From assembly GCF_028714975.1 (NCBI RefSeq), contig NZ_JAQTLH010000001.1, positions 124,001 to 188,000 of the forward strand: 64,000 nt of DNA, given 5' to 3'. This DNA comes from Sulfurimonas sp. (GTDB lineage: Bacteria > Campylobacterota > Campylobacteria > Campylobacterales > Sulfurimonadaceae). Shown piece by piece: positions 34,309 through 43,614 of the stretch. The translations under genes were made by a program, and so were the position numbers. Each line of letters begins with the position of its first letter. The first letter of the stretch is position 1. Under the pieces are notes generated by a model that saw only the letters and a program-made list of their open reading frames with translations, was not told where the DNA came from and did not search any database.

Positions 34309-36342
34309 TTGAGTAAAGTATATTTTTCTACTTGGAACGGTGAGTTTGTTAATAATATTAACACGCCGCAAGAGGAGTGGAAAGAATCAGCTTATAACTT
34401 ACCGGCACAATATGATAGCCACCGTGCGTCAAAAGCTTTTATAGGCTGGGACGGTGTTGCGCTTTTTGATAAAGATGTAGATGTTATCCGTTTAGCGATG
34501 GAATATGCCGCACAGTATCAAGAGTATTCTGAAGCATGTGGAAGATGTGCGCCCGGACGATGGGGTGGACGAATTTTATATGATTTGTTGGATAAAATTG
34601 CCCGCGGTGAGGGAAGCAAAGCTGATTTAGACCATTTAAAAGAGATTGGCAAAAGTATGCAAGTCACTTCAAAATGTGAGATTGGGAAAACCGTTCCAAA
34701 TCCTATTATTGATTTGATGGAACATTTTGAAGCTGAATTTTTAGAGTGCATAGATGAACAAAAACACTCAAAACATTACCATGAAGAGGTTGGTTATATA
34801 GCAAAAATAACTGCACCTTGTAGCGATGCTTGTCCTTCGCATGTGGATATTCCTGCGTACATCGAGGGAGTAAGAGACCTTAGAATGGACGACTCTTTGA
34901 TGGCGACTCGCCAAACAATGCCATTAGCGCATGTTTGCGGTCGTGTTTGTCCACATCCTTGCGAAGAGGCTTGCAGAAGAACAAATCTTGACGAGCCGAT
35001 TTCTATTATGTCGCTAAAGAGACTCGGTGCCGATTGGGAAACCGATCACGGATACGATTTCTTTCATCCGATGCAGAAAAAACCGAGCAACGGCAAAAGA
35101 GTTGCGGTTATCGGCGGAGGTCCTGCAGGACTTACGACGGCTTACTATCTTGCAGCCGATGGCGTAGAGGTTGATGTTTATGAAGAACTTCCAGTGCTCG
35201 GCGGTGAAGTAGCAGTCGGTGTTCCTGAGTACAGGATGCCGATAGGCAAATACAACAAAGATATCGAATGTGTTAAAGATATGGGTGTTAACTTTATAGT
35301 AAACTCTAAAATCAATGCGGACGATATGAGAAGATTTGAGCAAGAGTATGATTCTGTTATGGTTGCAACCGGTACTCGAATCTCTAAAAAAGTTTACTGC
35401 AACAACGAAAGAGCGGATATAAAAGGGTATTGGGGCGCAATAGACTTTTTAGATAAAGTAAATCTTTATGAGAAGTACGGCTATAAAATATCAAAAGAAG
35501 AACAAGAGAAAAACCTTTTAACCACCGACTTTGTTGATTTAACGGGGAAAGTCGTTGTATGTGTGGGCGGCGGTTTTACATCTATGGATGTCGTTAGATG
35601 TGCCATCAGAGCAAATGCAAAAAAAGTTTATATGATTTACCGTAGGGATGAGAAAACCATCATCAAAAATACGACATATGAAGAGTACCATGAAGCAGTA
35701 GAAGAGGGTGTAGAGTTTCTGTTTCACTCCGCTGTTGCAGAGATGGTTGATGAAGAAAATATCTTAAAATCTCTTTTAATTGATAAGTATGAGTTGGTTC
35801 CCGATCCAAACGGCGGTCGTGCAGAGCTTGTAAAAGTGGAGGGTGCTTCTTATATCATAGAGGCTGATTATCTTATCCCTGCCGTTTCTCAGTCGGCTGA
35901 CTTGAAACTTCTACCTCCTGAGTGGGAGATTGAGATGACCTCTTGGGCGACTATTAAAACAAACGGCAAGGACTATATGACATCTCGCAAGGGTATTTTT
36001 GCCTCAGGGGATTGTGAATACGGTCCTATGACGATTGTAAATGCGGTCGGTCAAGCAAAACGCGCGGCTTCGGTTATGAGCAGATATGTTTTAAGCGGTG
36101 AAGTCACCCTAAGCGATGATGAGATTATGGAAGATCATCTTAGAAAACTCAAAGTTTATGACAAAAAAGAGAAGATTACCGGTTGGTTAAAAGGCGTTGC
36201 CAGACAGCACTCAGAAGTTCTTGAAGTTGAAGATAGAAAATACAACAACAAAGAAGTGAACTTAGGCTTTACGCAAGAAGAGGCTATGAGTGAAGCAGAG
36301 AGATGTATGCGCTGTTACTATATAGCTATGGTGCAGGCGTAG
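34309..36342 (+). CDS. NuoF-replacement: N3-domain fused to GltD-like flavoprotein
   Basis: A 677-residue protein at the nuoF position, TTG start with AGGA 8 bases upstream. Residues 75-150 match the C-terminal iron-sulfur domain of NuoF (GEGSKADLDHL and TSKCEIG), but cluster ligands read C77-x2-C80-x2-G83...C123: Gly replaces the third Cys. From 165 on it resembles GltD-type NADPH oxidoreductases: Cys ligands 171-222 (HVCGRVCPHPCEEAC), FAD site GGGPAG near 269-274, second dinucleotide site GGGFTSMD. The FMN/NADH domain of NuoF is absent. The likely counterpart is Cj1574c/HP1265, but those lack this GltD part in my memory, so the relation is uncertain. Confidence 0.82.
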   Translation: MSKVYFSTWNGEFVNNINTPQEEWKESAYNLPAQYDSHRASKAFIGWDGVALFDKDVDVIRLAMEYAAQYQEYSEACGRCAPGRWGGRILYDLLDKIARGEGSKADLDHLKEIGKSMQVTSKCEIGKTVPNPIIDLMEHFEAEFLECIDEQKHSKHYHEEVGYIAKITAPCSDACPSHVDIPAYIEGVRDLRMDDSLMATRQTMPLAHVCGRVCPHPCEEACRRTNLDEPISIMSLKRLGADWETDHGYDFFHPMQKKPSNGKRVAVIGGGPAGLTTAYYLAADGVEVDVYEELPVLGGEVAVGVPEYRMPIGKYNKDIECVKDMGVNFIVNSKINADDMRRFEQEYDSVMVATGTRISKKVYCNNERADIKGYWGAIDFLDKVNLYEKYGYKISKEEQEKNLLTTDFVDLTGKVVVCVGGGFTSMDVVRCAIRANAKKVYMIYRRDEKTIIKNTTYEEYHEAVEEGVEFLFHSAVAEMVDEENILKSLLIDKYELVPDPNGGRAELVKVEGASYIIEADYLIPAVSQSADLKLLPPEWEIEMTSWATIKTNGKDYMTSRKGIFASGDCEYGPMTIVNAVGQAKRAASVMSRYVLSGEVTLSDDEIMEDHLRKLKVYDKKEKITGWLKGVARQHSEVLEVEDRKYNNKEVNLGFTQEEAMSEAERCMRCYYIAMVQA

Positions 36343-36354
36343 AGGATGGGAGAT

Positions 36355-38601
36355 ATGAATAAATTGATTAATTTTAAAATTGACGGTATCTCTGTAGAAG
36401 CACAAAGAGGCGAGACTATTTTAACAGTGGCTCGCAAAAACGGGATTTATATCCCGACTATGTGCTATATATCTAAAACTTCGCCGTGTGCGTCATGCCG
36501 TATGTGTGTCGTTGAAGCTGAGGGAGTTGAGGGTTTTATTCTTAGCTGTAACACTCCACCGACTGAGGGCGTAGAAATTACGACAAACACGGCTGCATTG
36601 CAAAATGAGCGAACGAACATAATGAAGCTTTATGATGTAAATCATCCTTTAGAGTGCGGTGTTTGCGATAAATCAGGAGAGTGTGATTTACAAAATAAAA
36701 CTTTAGAGTTTAGTGTTGAGAGACAAAGTTTCTCCGCTCGTGATCAGCTTCGCCCGCTTCAGCATTGGGGACTTATAGACTATGAACCGTCGCTATGCAT
36801 TATGTGCGAAAAGTGCGTGCATGTATGTAATGAGGTTATCGGCGATGACGCAATCGAAGTAAAATTCGGCGGATATAGTTCGACGATTATTCCAAAAAAC
36901 AGTGAAACTCTTGATTGTACTTTTTGTGGAGAGTGTATTGCAGTTTGTCCTGTCGGAGCGCTTGTCAGCAGCGGTTTTAAATATAGAGCAAATGCATGGG
37001 AGTTAGAACGAGTTCCCGCAACATGTGCTCACTGCTCGGCAGGCTGCCCTCTTGAGTATGAAACAAGACACGCTTCCCTAAACGGCGCTGATGAGATATT
37101 TAGAGTTAAAAACAATTTTGAGTTTGCTTCACTTTGCGGTGCAGGGCGATTCGGTTTTGATTTTGACAACAGAGCGCTTAAAAATGAAAACGCATTTAAC
37201 AGAGCGATTGAAGCGTTAAAAAATGCAAAAGCCATAAGATTTTCTTCTATGATTACAAATGAAGAAGCGCATATTTTAGAACTTCTAAAAGATAAATTGG
37301 GCGTAAAACTATTTAATGAAGATGCAAGAAAATTCGCCGAGTTTATGAAGTCGTATAGCTCTATAAGCTCAAAACTTCATCATAGCGGCTCTCTTGATGC
37401 AATTAAACAATCAGACGCTCTAATCGTTATAGGAAGCAGAATAGCAACGGATAATCCGGGTGTTAGATACGCTCTAACGACTGCTTCAAAACATAACGGT
37501 GCGAAAATCGTCTATGCGCACCCTATGGAAGATACTTTGATGCAGAGTGTTATAACTCAGATGATGAAGTATGAAGTAGGAACGGAAGAGGGCGTTATGG
37601 CACTTCTGGCTCATACGATTTTAAAAGATAGTGATTTGGATGAGAGCGAGAGAGCATTTTTTGATGAGCTGGATTTCGGCTACTTGTATGCCGAGACAAA
37701 TATAGGCGAAGAAGAGCTGTCTCATATGATGAAATCATTTATGCGAGCAAAAAAACGCACTCTTATCATAGGTAATGATTTGATTGCACATGATCGCTCA
37801 AGCAATATAGCTAAATTAGCTGCTCTGATAGAGAAGTACAGCGATTTTTCTTTGATAGTAGTCCCAAGAGAAGTAAATACCCTTGGCGTATCGCTTATAA
37901 ATTCACTGGATCGTGATGAGAAGATATCAGATGTCGTAGGTTATAACGCTAAAGGCGACTTTGTTATCTCTTCGCTAGAGGGTGCCGATTTGGCAATTCC
38001 TTCGCTTAACCAACAAGAGGGGACTTTTGTAAGTATCGATAACAGAGTATTGCCTACGAATGTAGCGTTAGAGTTTGACGGATATACGCTAAATGATATT
38101 GCAAATGCTCTTGGAATTTATAATAAAAACACGATTGACTATACAAAAGAGTTAAATAAAAATTCCGGATTTAAAGATATAAGCTTTGATGATTTAGAGA
38201 ATTTCTTATCGCCTCTGGGTGAAGACAACCGCGGTTATCTGCTTGATGAAGTTGAGTGTGCGGCGGACGGTAAACTTGAAGAACTTGACGATATGCCGGA
38301 GTTTAACGGAACTATTATCTATCAATGTAATCCGGTGCTTCAGTTTAACAACTATACTTTTAAAACTGCGCAACTCCCTAAAGAGAACTTTTTGCGAGGT
38401 TCAGCTCAGTTTGGGGTCGCGGCTAAGATAGCAGACGGCGATATGGTTGAGATTAGTTACAAAGAAACAAAAATTCAAAGAAAATTTAAGCTAGACAGTG
38501 AGCTTAAAGGAACTATAGCGCTAAATCCTACTTTTGATATAAGCGTAGATGCAAGCAGATATAGATTTGAAAAATCCAAAATAGAAAGAGTAATGCAATG
38601 A
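36355..38601 (+). CDS. nuoG: NADH-quinone oxidoreductase subunit G, copy 1
   Basis: A 748-residue iron-sulfur subunit. ATG 36355 has AGAGG 9 bases upstream; an ATG at 36346 would leave no spacing. 2Fe-2S Cys set MCYISKTSPCASCRMCVVE near 33-53, the N5 His-Cys motif HPLECGVCDKSGEC, two 4Fe-4S motifs (CIMCEKCVHVC and CTFCGECIAVCPVGA), and the extra N7-type set CAHCSAGC with LCGAGRFG. The C-terminal half is a molybdopterin-oxidoreductase-like domain without cofactor. A second full nuoG follows, overlapping by ATGA. Confidence 0.95.
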   Translation: MNKLINFKIDGISVEAQRGETILTVARKNGIYIPTMCYISKTSPCASCRMCVVEAEGVEGFILSCNTPPTEGVEITTNTAALQNERTNIMKLYDVNHPLECGVCDKSGECDLQNKTLEFSVERQSFSARDQLRPLQHWGLIDYEPSLCIMCEKCVHVCNEVIGDDAIEVKFGGYSSTIIPKNSETLDCTFCGECIAVCPVGALVSSGFKYRANAWELERVPATCAHCSAGCPLEYETRHASLNGADEIFRVKNNFEFASLCGAGRFGFDFDNRALKNENAFNRAIEALKNAKAIRFSSMITNEEAHILELLKDKLGVKLFNEDARKFAEFMKSYSSISSKLHHSGSLDAIKQSDALIVIGSRIATDNPGVRYALTTASKHNGAKIVYAHPMEDTLMQSVITQMMKYEVGTEEGVMALLAHTILKDSDLDESERAFFDELDFGYLYAETNIGEEELSHMMKSFMRAKKRTLIIGNDLIAHDRSSNIAKLAALIEKYSDFSLIVVPREVNTLGVSLINSLDRDEKISDVVGYNAKGDFVISSLEGADLAIPSLNQQEGTFVSIDNRVLPTNVALEFDGYTLNDIANALGIYNKNTIDYTKELNKNSGFKDISFDDLENFLSPLGEDNRGYLLDEVECAADGKLEELDDMPEFNGTIIYQCNPVLQFNNYTFKTAQLPKENFLRGSAQFGVAAKIADGDMVEISYKETKIQRKFKLDSELKGTIALNPTFDISVDASRYRFEKSKIERVMQ

Positions 38602-41084
38602 GTAAAATTACTATAAATATTGATGGAAAAGAGATAGAGACGCAAGAGGGCGAGTATATACTCAATGCCGCTCGCGCAAACAATATCTTTATACCGGCGA
38701 TTTGTTATTTAACACGATGCAGCCCTACGCTTGCGTGCAGATTGTGTCTTGTTGAGGCAGACGGAAAGCAGGTATACGCTTGTAACGCTAAATCAAAAGA
38801 CGGTATGAGTATTACGACGACGAATGAAAATATAGCAAAAGAGCGTCGTGCGATTATGGAAGTTTACGATGTAAATCATCCACTTCAGTGCGGTGTTTGT
38901 GACCAGTCAGGCGAATGTGAACTGCAAAACTATACTTTAGAGATGGGAGTTGACGCTCAAAACTATGCTATCAAAGATGTTAACAGAAAAGATAAAGATT
39001 GGGGGCATATCCACTACAATCCTGGTCTTTGTATAGTTTGTGAGAGATGTGTAACCACTTGTAAAGATATGATCGGCGATAATGCTCTAAAAACAGTAGC
39101 ACGCGGTGCAGATGCGATAGAGGCAGAGTTTAAAGATAGTATGCCAAAAGATGCTTATGCGATGTGGAATAAACTCAACAAATCTCTTATCGGTTTAACA
39201 AGCGGCGAAGAGATGCTTGATTGTACGAGCTGCGGCGAGTGTGCAGCAGTTTGTCCGGTCGGCGCGCTTGTAGATACTCACTTTATCTACACTTCAAATG
39301 CGTGGGAGTTAAAACAGATTCCTGCAACTTGCGGACACTGTTCTGCAGGATGTCAAATCTCTTATGATGTTAAACATACAAGTATCGACAATACGGATGA
39401 GAAAATCTACCGTGTTATGAATGAGTGGAACTATGTTGCACTCTGCGGTGCGGGAAGATATGGATTTGACTATCAAAATGAAGTTAAATCAAAAGACGAA
39501 GCGGCATTTGCCAAAGCAGTAGAAGCATTTAAAAAAGCAGATACTATAAAGTTTACTTCAACTATTACAAATGAAGAGGCTTACTTGCTTCAATCTTTAA
39601 AAGAGAAATTTGGATACAAACTTGTCAACAGTGAAGCAAAAGCATTTCAAACATTTTTAAATGATTACAGCGAGATTAGCGGTACTAAGCTTTACGGTTA
39701 TGACCTTGAAGCGACTCATAATGCAAACTTTGTTATTTCGGTTGGAGCGGCTCTAAAGAGCGACAACCCAAATGCAAGATATGCGTTAAATAACTCTATG
39801 AGCATAAACAAAGGTGCGGGATTATATTTTCACCCTGTAAAAGACCCTGTTATAGAGGGGCTTGGAAAAAGCATAATGACGCTATATCATGCTCCGCTTC
39901 AAGAAGAGGCTGTGCTTTACTTGATTCTTGATTTGTTTGCAAATAAAGAGAAACTGCCATCAGACATAGCAGACTATTTGGCGACATTTCACTCGCAAAA
40001 AACTATAACCGTTGAAGAGATAATCAAAGAAGAGATTATAGAGATAGTTAAAGTCGTAAAGAAAAACGAAGAGACGGGCGAAGACGAAGAGATAGAGGAA
40101 GAGAAGAAAAAGATGGTTCCTAAGAAAATCTCTAAAGAGGTTGCCGTAGATGATAACCGCCTTTTAGCTATTTTAGGAGCTGATGATAAATTTATGGAAA
40201 ATTTAGAGAAGAACTTGGCTAAAAAAGATAGTTTTGCTCTTATTGCAGGAGCAGACCTCTATACGCATCCAAACTCTAAAAATCTTGCTCGTCTTTTGGC
40301 GTTAATAGAGAAATATACGGCTTTTGAATTAACGATGATTCCAAATTTAACAAATACTCTTGGAGTATCTCTAATCTGCGAGCTTGACGATGAAGTAGGT
40401 TCATATACGATAGGCTACAACACTAAAGGAGATTTTACTCTCTCAGCTTTAGGCAACGGCGATTTGGATATGCCTGCTATCAATCAGCAAGAGGGAACTT
40501 TGACAAGTATAAACAAAAGAGTAAATCCTACAAATGCAGCAATCGGCTACAAAGGGTATGAACTTAACGATATCGCAAATGAGCTTGGTTTAAGAGCTGA
40601 ATTAGTGATTGATTATACCTCTATGTTACCGACGAACAAAGGATTTAAGAGTAAAAACTTCGATGATTTGCCGAACCATTATGAGAATGACGGAACGGAA
40701 TGCCGCGGATATCTGCTTGATAATGTAGCGGTTGCGACAAGTGGTAACGAAAGCGTTGCAAAGTTTGGCGAAGAGAAGCTTAGCGGAACTCTTATATATC
40801 TTGCAAATCCTGTAAGACAGTTTACCGATTTTACAAATAAAGCTACCAACCTTGATGAGATAAGCGGTATCTATATGAGTGAAGAGTTCTTAAGTAAATC
40901 TGATTTGAATGAGGGGGACAGCGTGAAGGTTAAAAACGAAAATGGCGAAATTATTGTTAATATCGTAAGCGATAATAAAATCAGCGGCGATATTGCACTT
41001 TTACCGACATTTGATTCTAAGATAAATTCAGAGGCTCTGTTTAGCGGATACCGTTTTGCAACAGCTTCGATTGAAAGGGTGTAG
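38598..41084 (+). CDS. nuoG: NADH-quinone oxidoreductase subunit G, copy 2
   Basis: An 828-residue second NuoG with its own complete Cys sets: 2Fe-2S (CYLTRCSPTLACRLC), N5 (HPLQCGVCDQSGEC), two 4Fe-4S (CIVCERCVTTC and CTSCGECAAVCPVGA) and the N7-type set (CGHCSAGC). It differs from copy 1 throughout and has an insertion of about 50 residues (near 468-516) that is almost only Glu, Lys, Ile and Val. Between the first and second 4Fe-4S motifs there are also about 20 more residues than in copy 1. Such paired nuoG genes are known from sulfur-oxidising Campylobacterota; their division of labour is not settled. Confidence 0.95.
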   Translation: MSKITINIDGKEIETQEGEYILNAARANNIFIPAICYLTRCSPTLACRLCLVEADGKQVYACNAKSKDGMSITTTNENIAKERRAIMEVYDVNHPLQCGVCDQSGECELQNYTLEMGVDAQNYAIKDVNRKDKDWGHIHYNPGLCIVCERCVTTCKDMIGDNALKTVARGADAIEAEFKDSMPKDAYAMWNKLNKSLIGLTSGEEMLDCTSCGECAAVCPVGALVDTHFIYTSNAWELKQIPATCGHCSAGCQISYDVKHTSIDNTDEKIYRVMNEWNYVALCGAGRYGFDYQNEVKSKDEAAFAKAVEAFKKADTIKFTSTITNEEAYLLQSLKEKFGYKLVNSEAKAFQTFLNDYSEISGTKLYGYDLEATHNANFVISVGAALKSDNPNARYALNNSMSINKGAGLYFHPVKDPVIEGLGKSIMTLYHAPLQEEAVLYLILDLFANKEKLPSDIADYLATFHSQKTITVEEIIKEEIIEIVKVVKKNEETGEDEEIEEEKKKMVPKKISKEVAVDDNRLLAILGADDKFMENLEKNLAKKDSFALIAGADLYTHPNSKNLARLLALIEKYTAFELTMIPNLTNTLGVSLICELDDEVGSYTIGYNTKGDFTLSALGNGDLDMPAINQQEGTLTSINKRVNPTNAAIGYKGYELNDIANELGLRAELVIDYTSMLPTNKGFKSKNFDDLPNHYENDGTECRGYLLDNVAVATSGNESVAKFGEEKLSGTLIYLANPVRQFTDFTNKATNLDEISGIYMSEEFLSKSDLNEGDSVKVKNENGEIIVNIVSDNKISGDIALLPTFDSKINSEALFSGYRFATASIERV

Positions 41085-41087
41085 TAG

Positions 41088-42074
41088 ATGGAAATGGCAT
41101 ATTTGATTGAAACGGTTATAAAAATCGTTGTAATTTTACTTATATTTTCTGCATTAGCGGGAATTGGAACATATTTTGAGAGAAAGGTTCTCGCATTTAT
41201 GCAACGCCGCCTTGGACCGATGAATGTCGGTCCTTTTGGGTTACTGCAAGTTGCAGCCGACGGTGTTAAGCTATTTACGAAAGAGGATATTGTTCCGACA
41301 AATGTAGTCGCTCGTGTATTTAAAATTGCACCTGTTATTACGGCGGCAACTGCATTTATGGCTGCTGCTGCAATTCCGTTTTTACCGTCGTTTACGCTCT
41401 TTGGATATGAAGTTCATCCGATAGTGGCAGATGTTAACATCGGTATTTTATATATACTCGGAATCATGGGTGTCGGTCTGTACGGTCCTCTTCTTGCAGG
41501 TATGGCTTCAGCAAATAAGTTTTCGCTTTTATCTGCTGCAAGGGGTGCTGCGGTGTTTATCTCTTATGAGGTTATCACGGGTCTCTCTATCCTAGCTCCG
41601 ATTATGATGGTCGGTTCGCTCTCACTGATTGATTTTAATGCTTATCAAGCAGGCGGCATTACAAGTTGGATACTCTGGTCTCAACCGGTAGCATTTGTGC
41701 TATTTTGGATAGCTGCATTTGCTGAAACAGGTCGTACACCGTTTCACCTTATAGCAAACGATCACGAGATTATTGATGGATTTGGAACAGAGTACTCAGG
41801 TATGAGATGGGGACTTTTCTTCATCGGTGAGTATGCAAATATGTTCTTTATCTCTTTTGTAATCTCTATCATTTTCTTAGGCGGATATGGAGACGGAAGC
41901 TTTTTAGGCGCACTCGGACTTCTTGGCAAAGTTGCATTTTTCTTCTTCTTCTTTCTATGGACAAGAGCGGCTTGGCCTGATGTTAGACCTGACCAACTTA
42001 TGTGGTTGTGTTGGAAAGTTTTAATGCCGATAGCAGTTTTAAATATTTTAATTACTGCTATAGTAATGATGTAA
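41088..42074 (+). CDS. nuoH: NADH-quinone oxidoreductase subunit H
   Basis: A 328-residue membrane subunit with about eight helices that joins the quinone pocket to the proton channels. The conserved ERKVLAFMQRRLGPMNVGPFG (near 27-47), AADGVKLFTKED, and ETGRTPFHL and EYANMFF segments are present. It starts 3 bases after nuoG copy 2, with AAAGGG 9 bases upstream. Confidence 0.97.
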   Translation: MEMAYLIETVIKIVVILLIFSALAGIGTYFERKVLAFMQRRLGPMNVGPFGLLQVAADGVKLFTKEDIVPTNVVARVFKIAPVITAATAFMAAAAIPFLPSFTLFGYEVHPIVADVNIGILYILGIMGVGLYGPLLAGMASANKFSLLSAARGAAVFISYEVITGLSILAPIMMVGSLSLIDFNAYQAGGITSWILWSQPVAFVLFWIAAFAETGRTPFHLIANDHEIIDGFGTEYSGMRWGLFFIGEYANMFFISFVISIIFLGGYGDGSFLGALGLLGKVAFFFFFFLWTRAAWPDVRPDQLMWLCWKVLMPIAVLNILITAIVMM

Positions 42075-42083
42075 GGGGTGGCT

Positions 42084-42719
42084 ATGCATATTGAACATAT
42101 TGACGAACATTTTAACAATAGAAATGTAACTGAAATGAATAGTGACTATTATTTAGTCGGTATTGAAGATTACCCTACGGACAATTGGGGTAGATTTAAG
42201 AGAGTTATAAAGAGAAGCTTTAGAGGCGAACTTTTTGTCGGTCTTTGGGTTGTAATGCGTGAAATGATTAGATTTGATATTCACACTGTTAAATACCCTG
42301 AGGAGAAGATGCCTATAGGTCCAAGATACCGTGCTATTCATCAGATGAAAAGACTTTGGGAGTCTGACGCTGAGAGATGTATCGGCTGCGGGCTTTGTGA
42401 GAAGATTTGTATCTCTAACTGTATCCGTATTGAGACAAAGCTTGATGCTTCCTCTCGAAAAGAGGTGTCTGAGTACAGTATCAATCTCGGTCGTTGTATT
42501 TTTTGCGGGTATTGTGCCGAAGTTTGTCCTGAACTTGCGATTACGCACGGCGGAGAGTATGAAAATGCGAGTGACCAAAGAGAGCATTTTACGATGTATC
42601 AAGATATGTTAACGCCGCTTGATATGATGAGAGCAGGAACACAGTTAGAGTTTGAAGGCTTTGGTTCGATTACACCACATGAAGACGAGCGTGTTAAAAA
42701 AACACCTCTAGCATATTAA
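42084..42719 (+). CDS. nuoI: NADH-quinone oxidoreductase subunit I
   Basis: A 211-residue 8Fe ferredoxin subunit with clusters N6a and N6b: CIGCGLCEKICISNC and CIFCGYCAEVCPELAI. I use ATG 42084 (AAGGGGTGG upstream) instead of the in-frame GTG 42078. An N-terminal 25-residue extension (HIEHIDEHFNNRN...) and a C-terminal tail surround the core. Confidence 0.97.
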   Translation: MHIEHIDEHFNNRNVTEMNSDYYLVGIEDYPTDNWGRFKRVIKRSFRGELFVGLWVVMREMIRFDIHTVKYPEEKMPIGPRYRAIHQMKRLWESDAERCIGCGLCEKICISNCIRIETKLDASSRKEVSEYSINLGRCIFCGYCAEVCPELAITHGGEYENASDQREHFTMYQDMLTPLDMMRAGTQLEFEGFGSITPHEDERVKKTPLAY

Positions 42720-42730
42720 GGAGTTTGGTT

Positions 42731-43306
42731 ATGTTTGAAGCAGTTGCTTTTTATCTGTTTGCTTTTTTGACAATAACGATGTTTTATATAGCGGTAACGA
42801 CTTCACAGGCGTTATACGCTTTAAGTTCATTGGCAGCAGGAATGATTTTTATATCGGCATTTTTCTTTATTTTAGGTGCCGACTTTTTAGGTGCGGTTCA
42901 AATCGTTGTTTACTCCGGTGCCGTAATGGCTCTTTATGCTTTTGGTATGATGTTTTTTGATACGACAAGAGATGTAAAAGAGAAACAGGGTAACAAAGCA
43001 ATAATTTTGGGACTAAGTATTTTATCTGCAATCTTGCTAATTGTAATAGTTTCCGCTCCGATAGTCGGTAACAATATAGAAGCACTCTATCCTGTCGGAA
43101 ATGCTGGTAATGTTCAAGAGGTCGGCAAAGTGCTTTTTACAAAGTATCTTGTTCCTTTTGAAGTTGCGGCTGTTATGCTTCTAGTTGCCATGGTAGCAGG
43201 AATCGTACTTGCAGGAAAGAAAATGGATCTCTCTCTTACTCTTATGACTGAAGCGGAGATTTTAATGATGAAAGAAGAAGATAAAAATAAAAAGGTGCTC
43301 TCATGA
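42731..43306 (+). CDS. nuoJ: NADH-quinone oxidoreductase subunit J
   Basis: A 191-residue membrane subunit with five hydrophobic helices. The third helix contains the conserved GADFLGAVQIVVYSGAVMALYAF-type region (near 50-73) with a pi-bulge. ATG 42731 with AAGGAG 7 bases upstream is chosen over TTG 42725. Overlaps nuoK by ATGATG. Confidence 0.96.
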   Translation: MFEAVAFYLFAFLTITMFYIAVTTSQALYALSSLAAGMIFISAFFFILGADFLGAVQIVVYSGAVMALYAFGMMFFDTTRDVKEKQGNKAIILGLSILSAILLIVIVSAPIVGNNIEALYPVGNAGNVQEVGKVLFTKYLVPFEVAAVMLLVAMVAGIVLAGKKMDLSLTLMTEAEILMMKEEDKNKKVLS

Positions 43307-43611
43307 TGGAAATAGGACTAAATCACTATCTTGTACTCTCAACCATCCTTTTTGCTATAGGTTTAGTCGGGGTCATGAGAAGAAAAAATTTACTTATGCT
43401 GTTTTTTGCAACGGAGATACTGTTAAACTCGGTAAATATCTCTTTTGCTGCAATTTCACACTATTACGGTGATTTAACCGGACAGATGTTTGCATTTTTC
43501 GTAATAGCGATTGCTGCATCAGAAGTTGCCGTAGGACTTGGTCTTTTGATTGTTTGGCATAAAAAACATAACAACATAGATCTTGACAATATGTCAACGA
43601 TGAGGGGATAA
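43303..43611 (+). CDS. nuoK: NADH-quinone oxidoreductase subunit K
   Basis: A 102-residue membrane subunit with three helices. Conserved acidic residues for proton transfer occur in TEILLNSVNISF and AASEVAVGLGLLI. ATG at 43303 or 43306, both inside the nuoJ stop region. One of three small antiporter-linked subunits. Confidence 0.97.
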   Translation: MMEIGLNHYLVLSTILFAIGLVGVMRRKNLLMLFFATEILLNSVNISFAAISHYYGDLTGQMFAFFVIAIAASEVAVGLGLLIVWHKKHNNIDLDNMSTMRG

Positions 43612-43614
43612 TAG

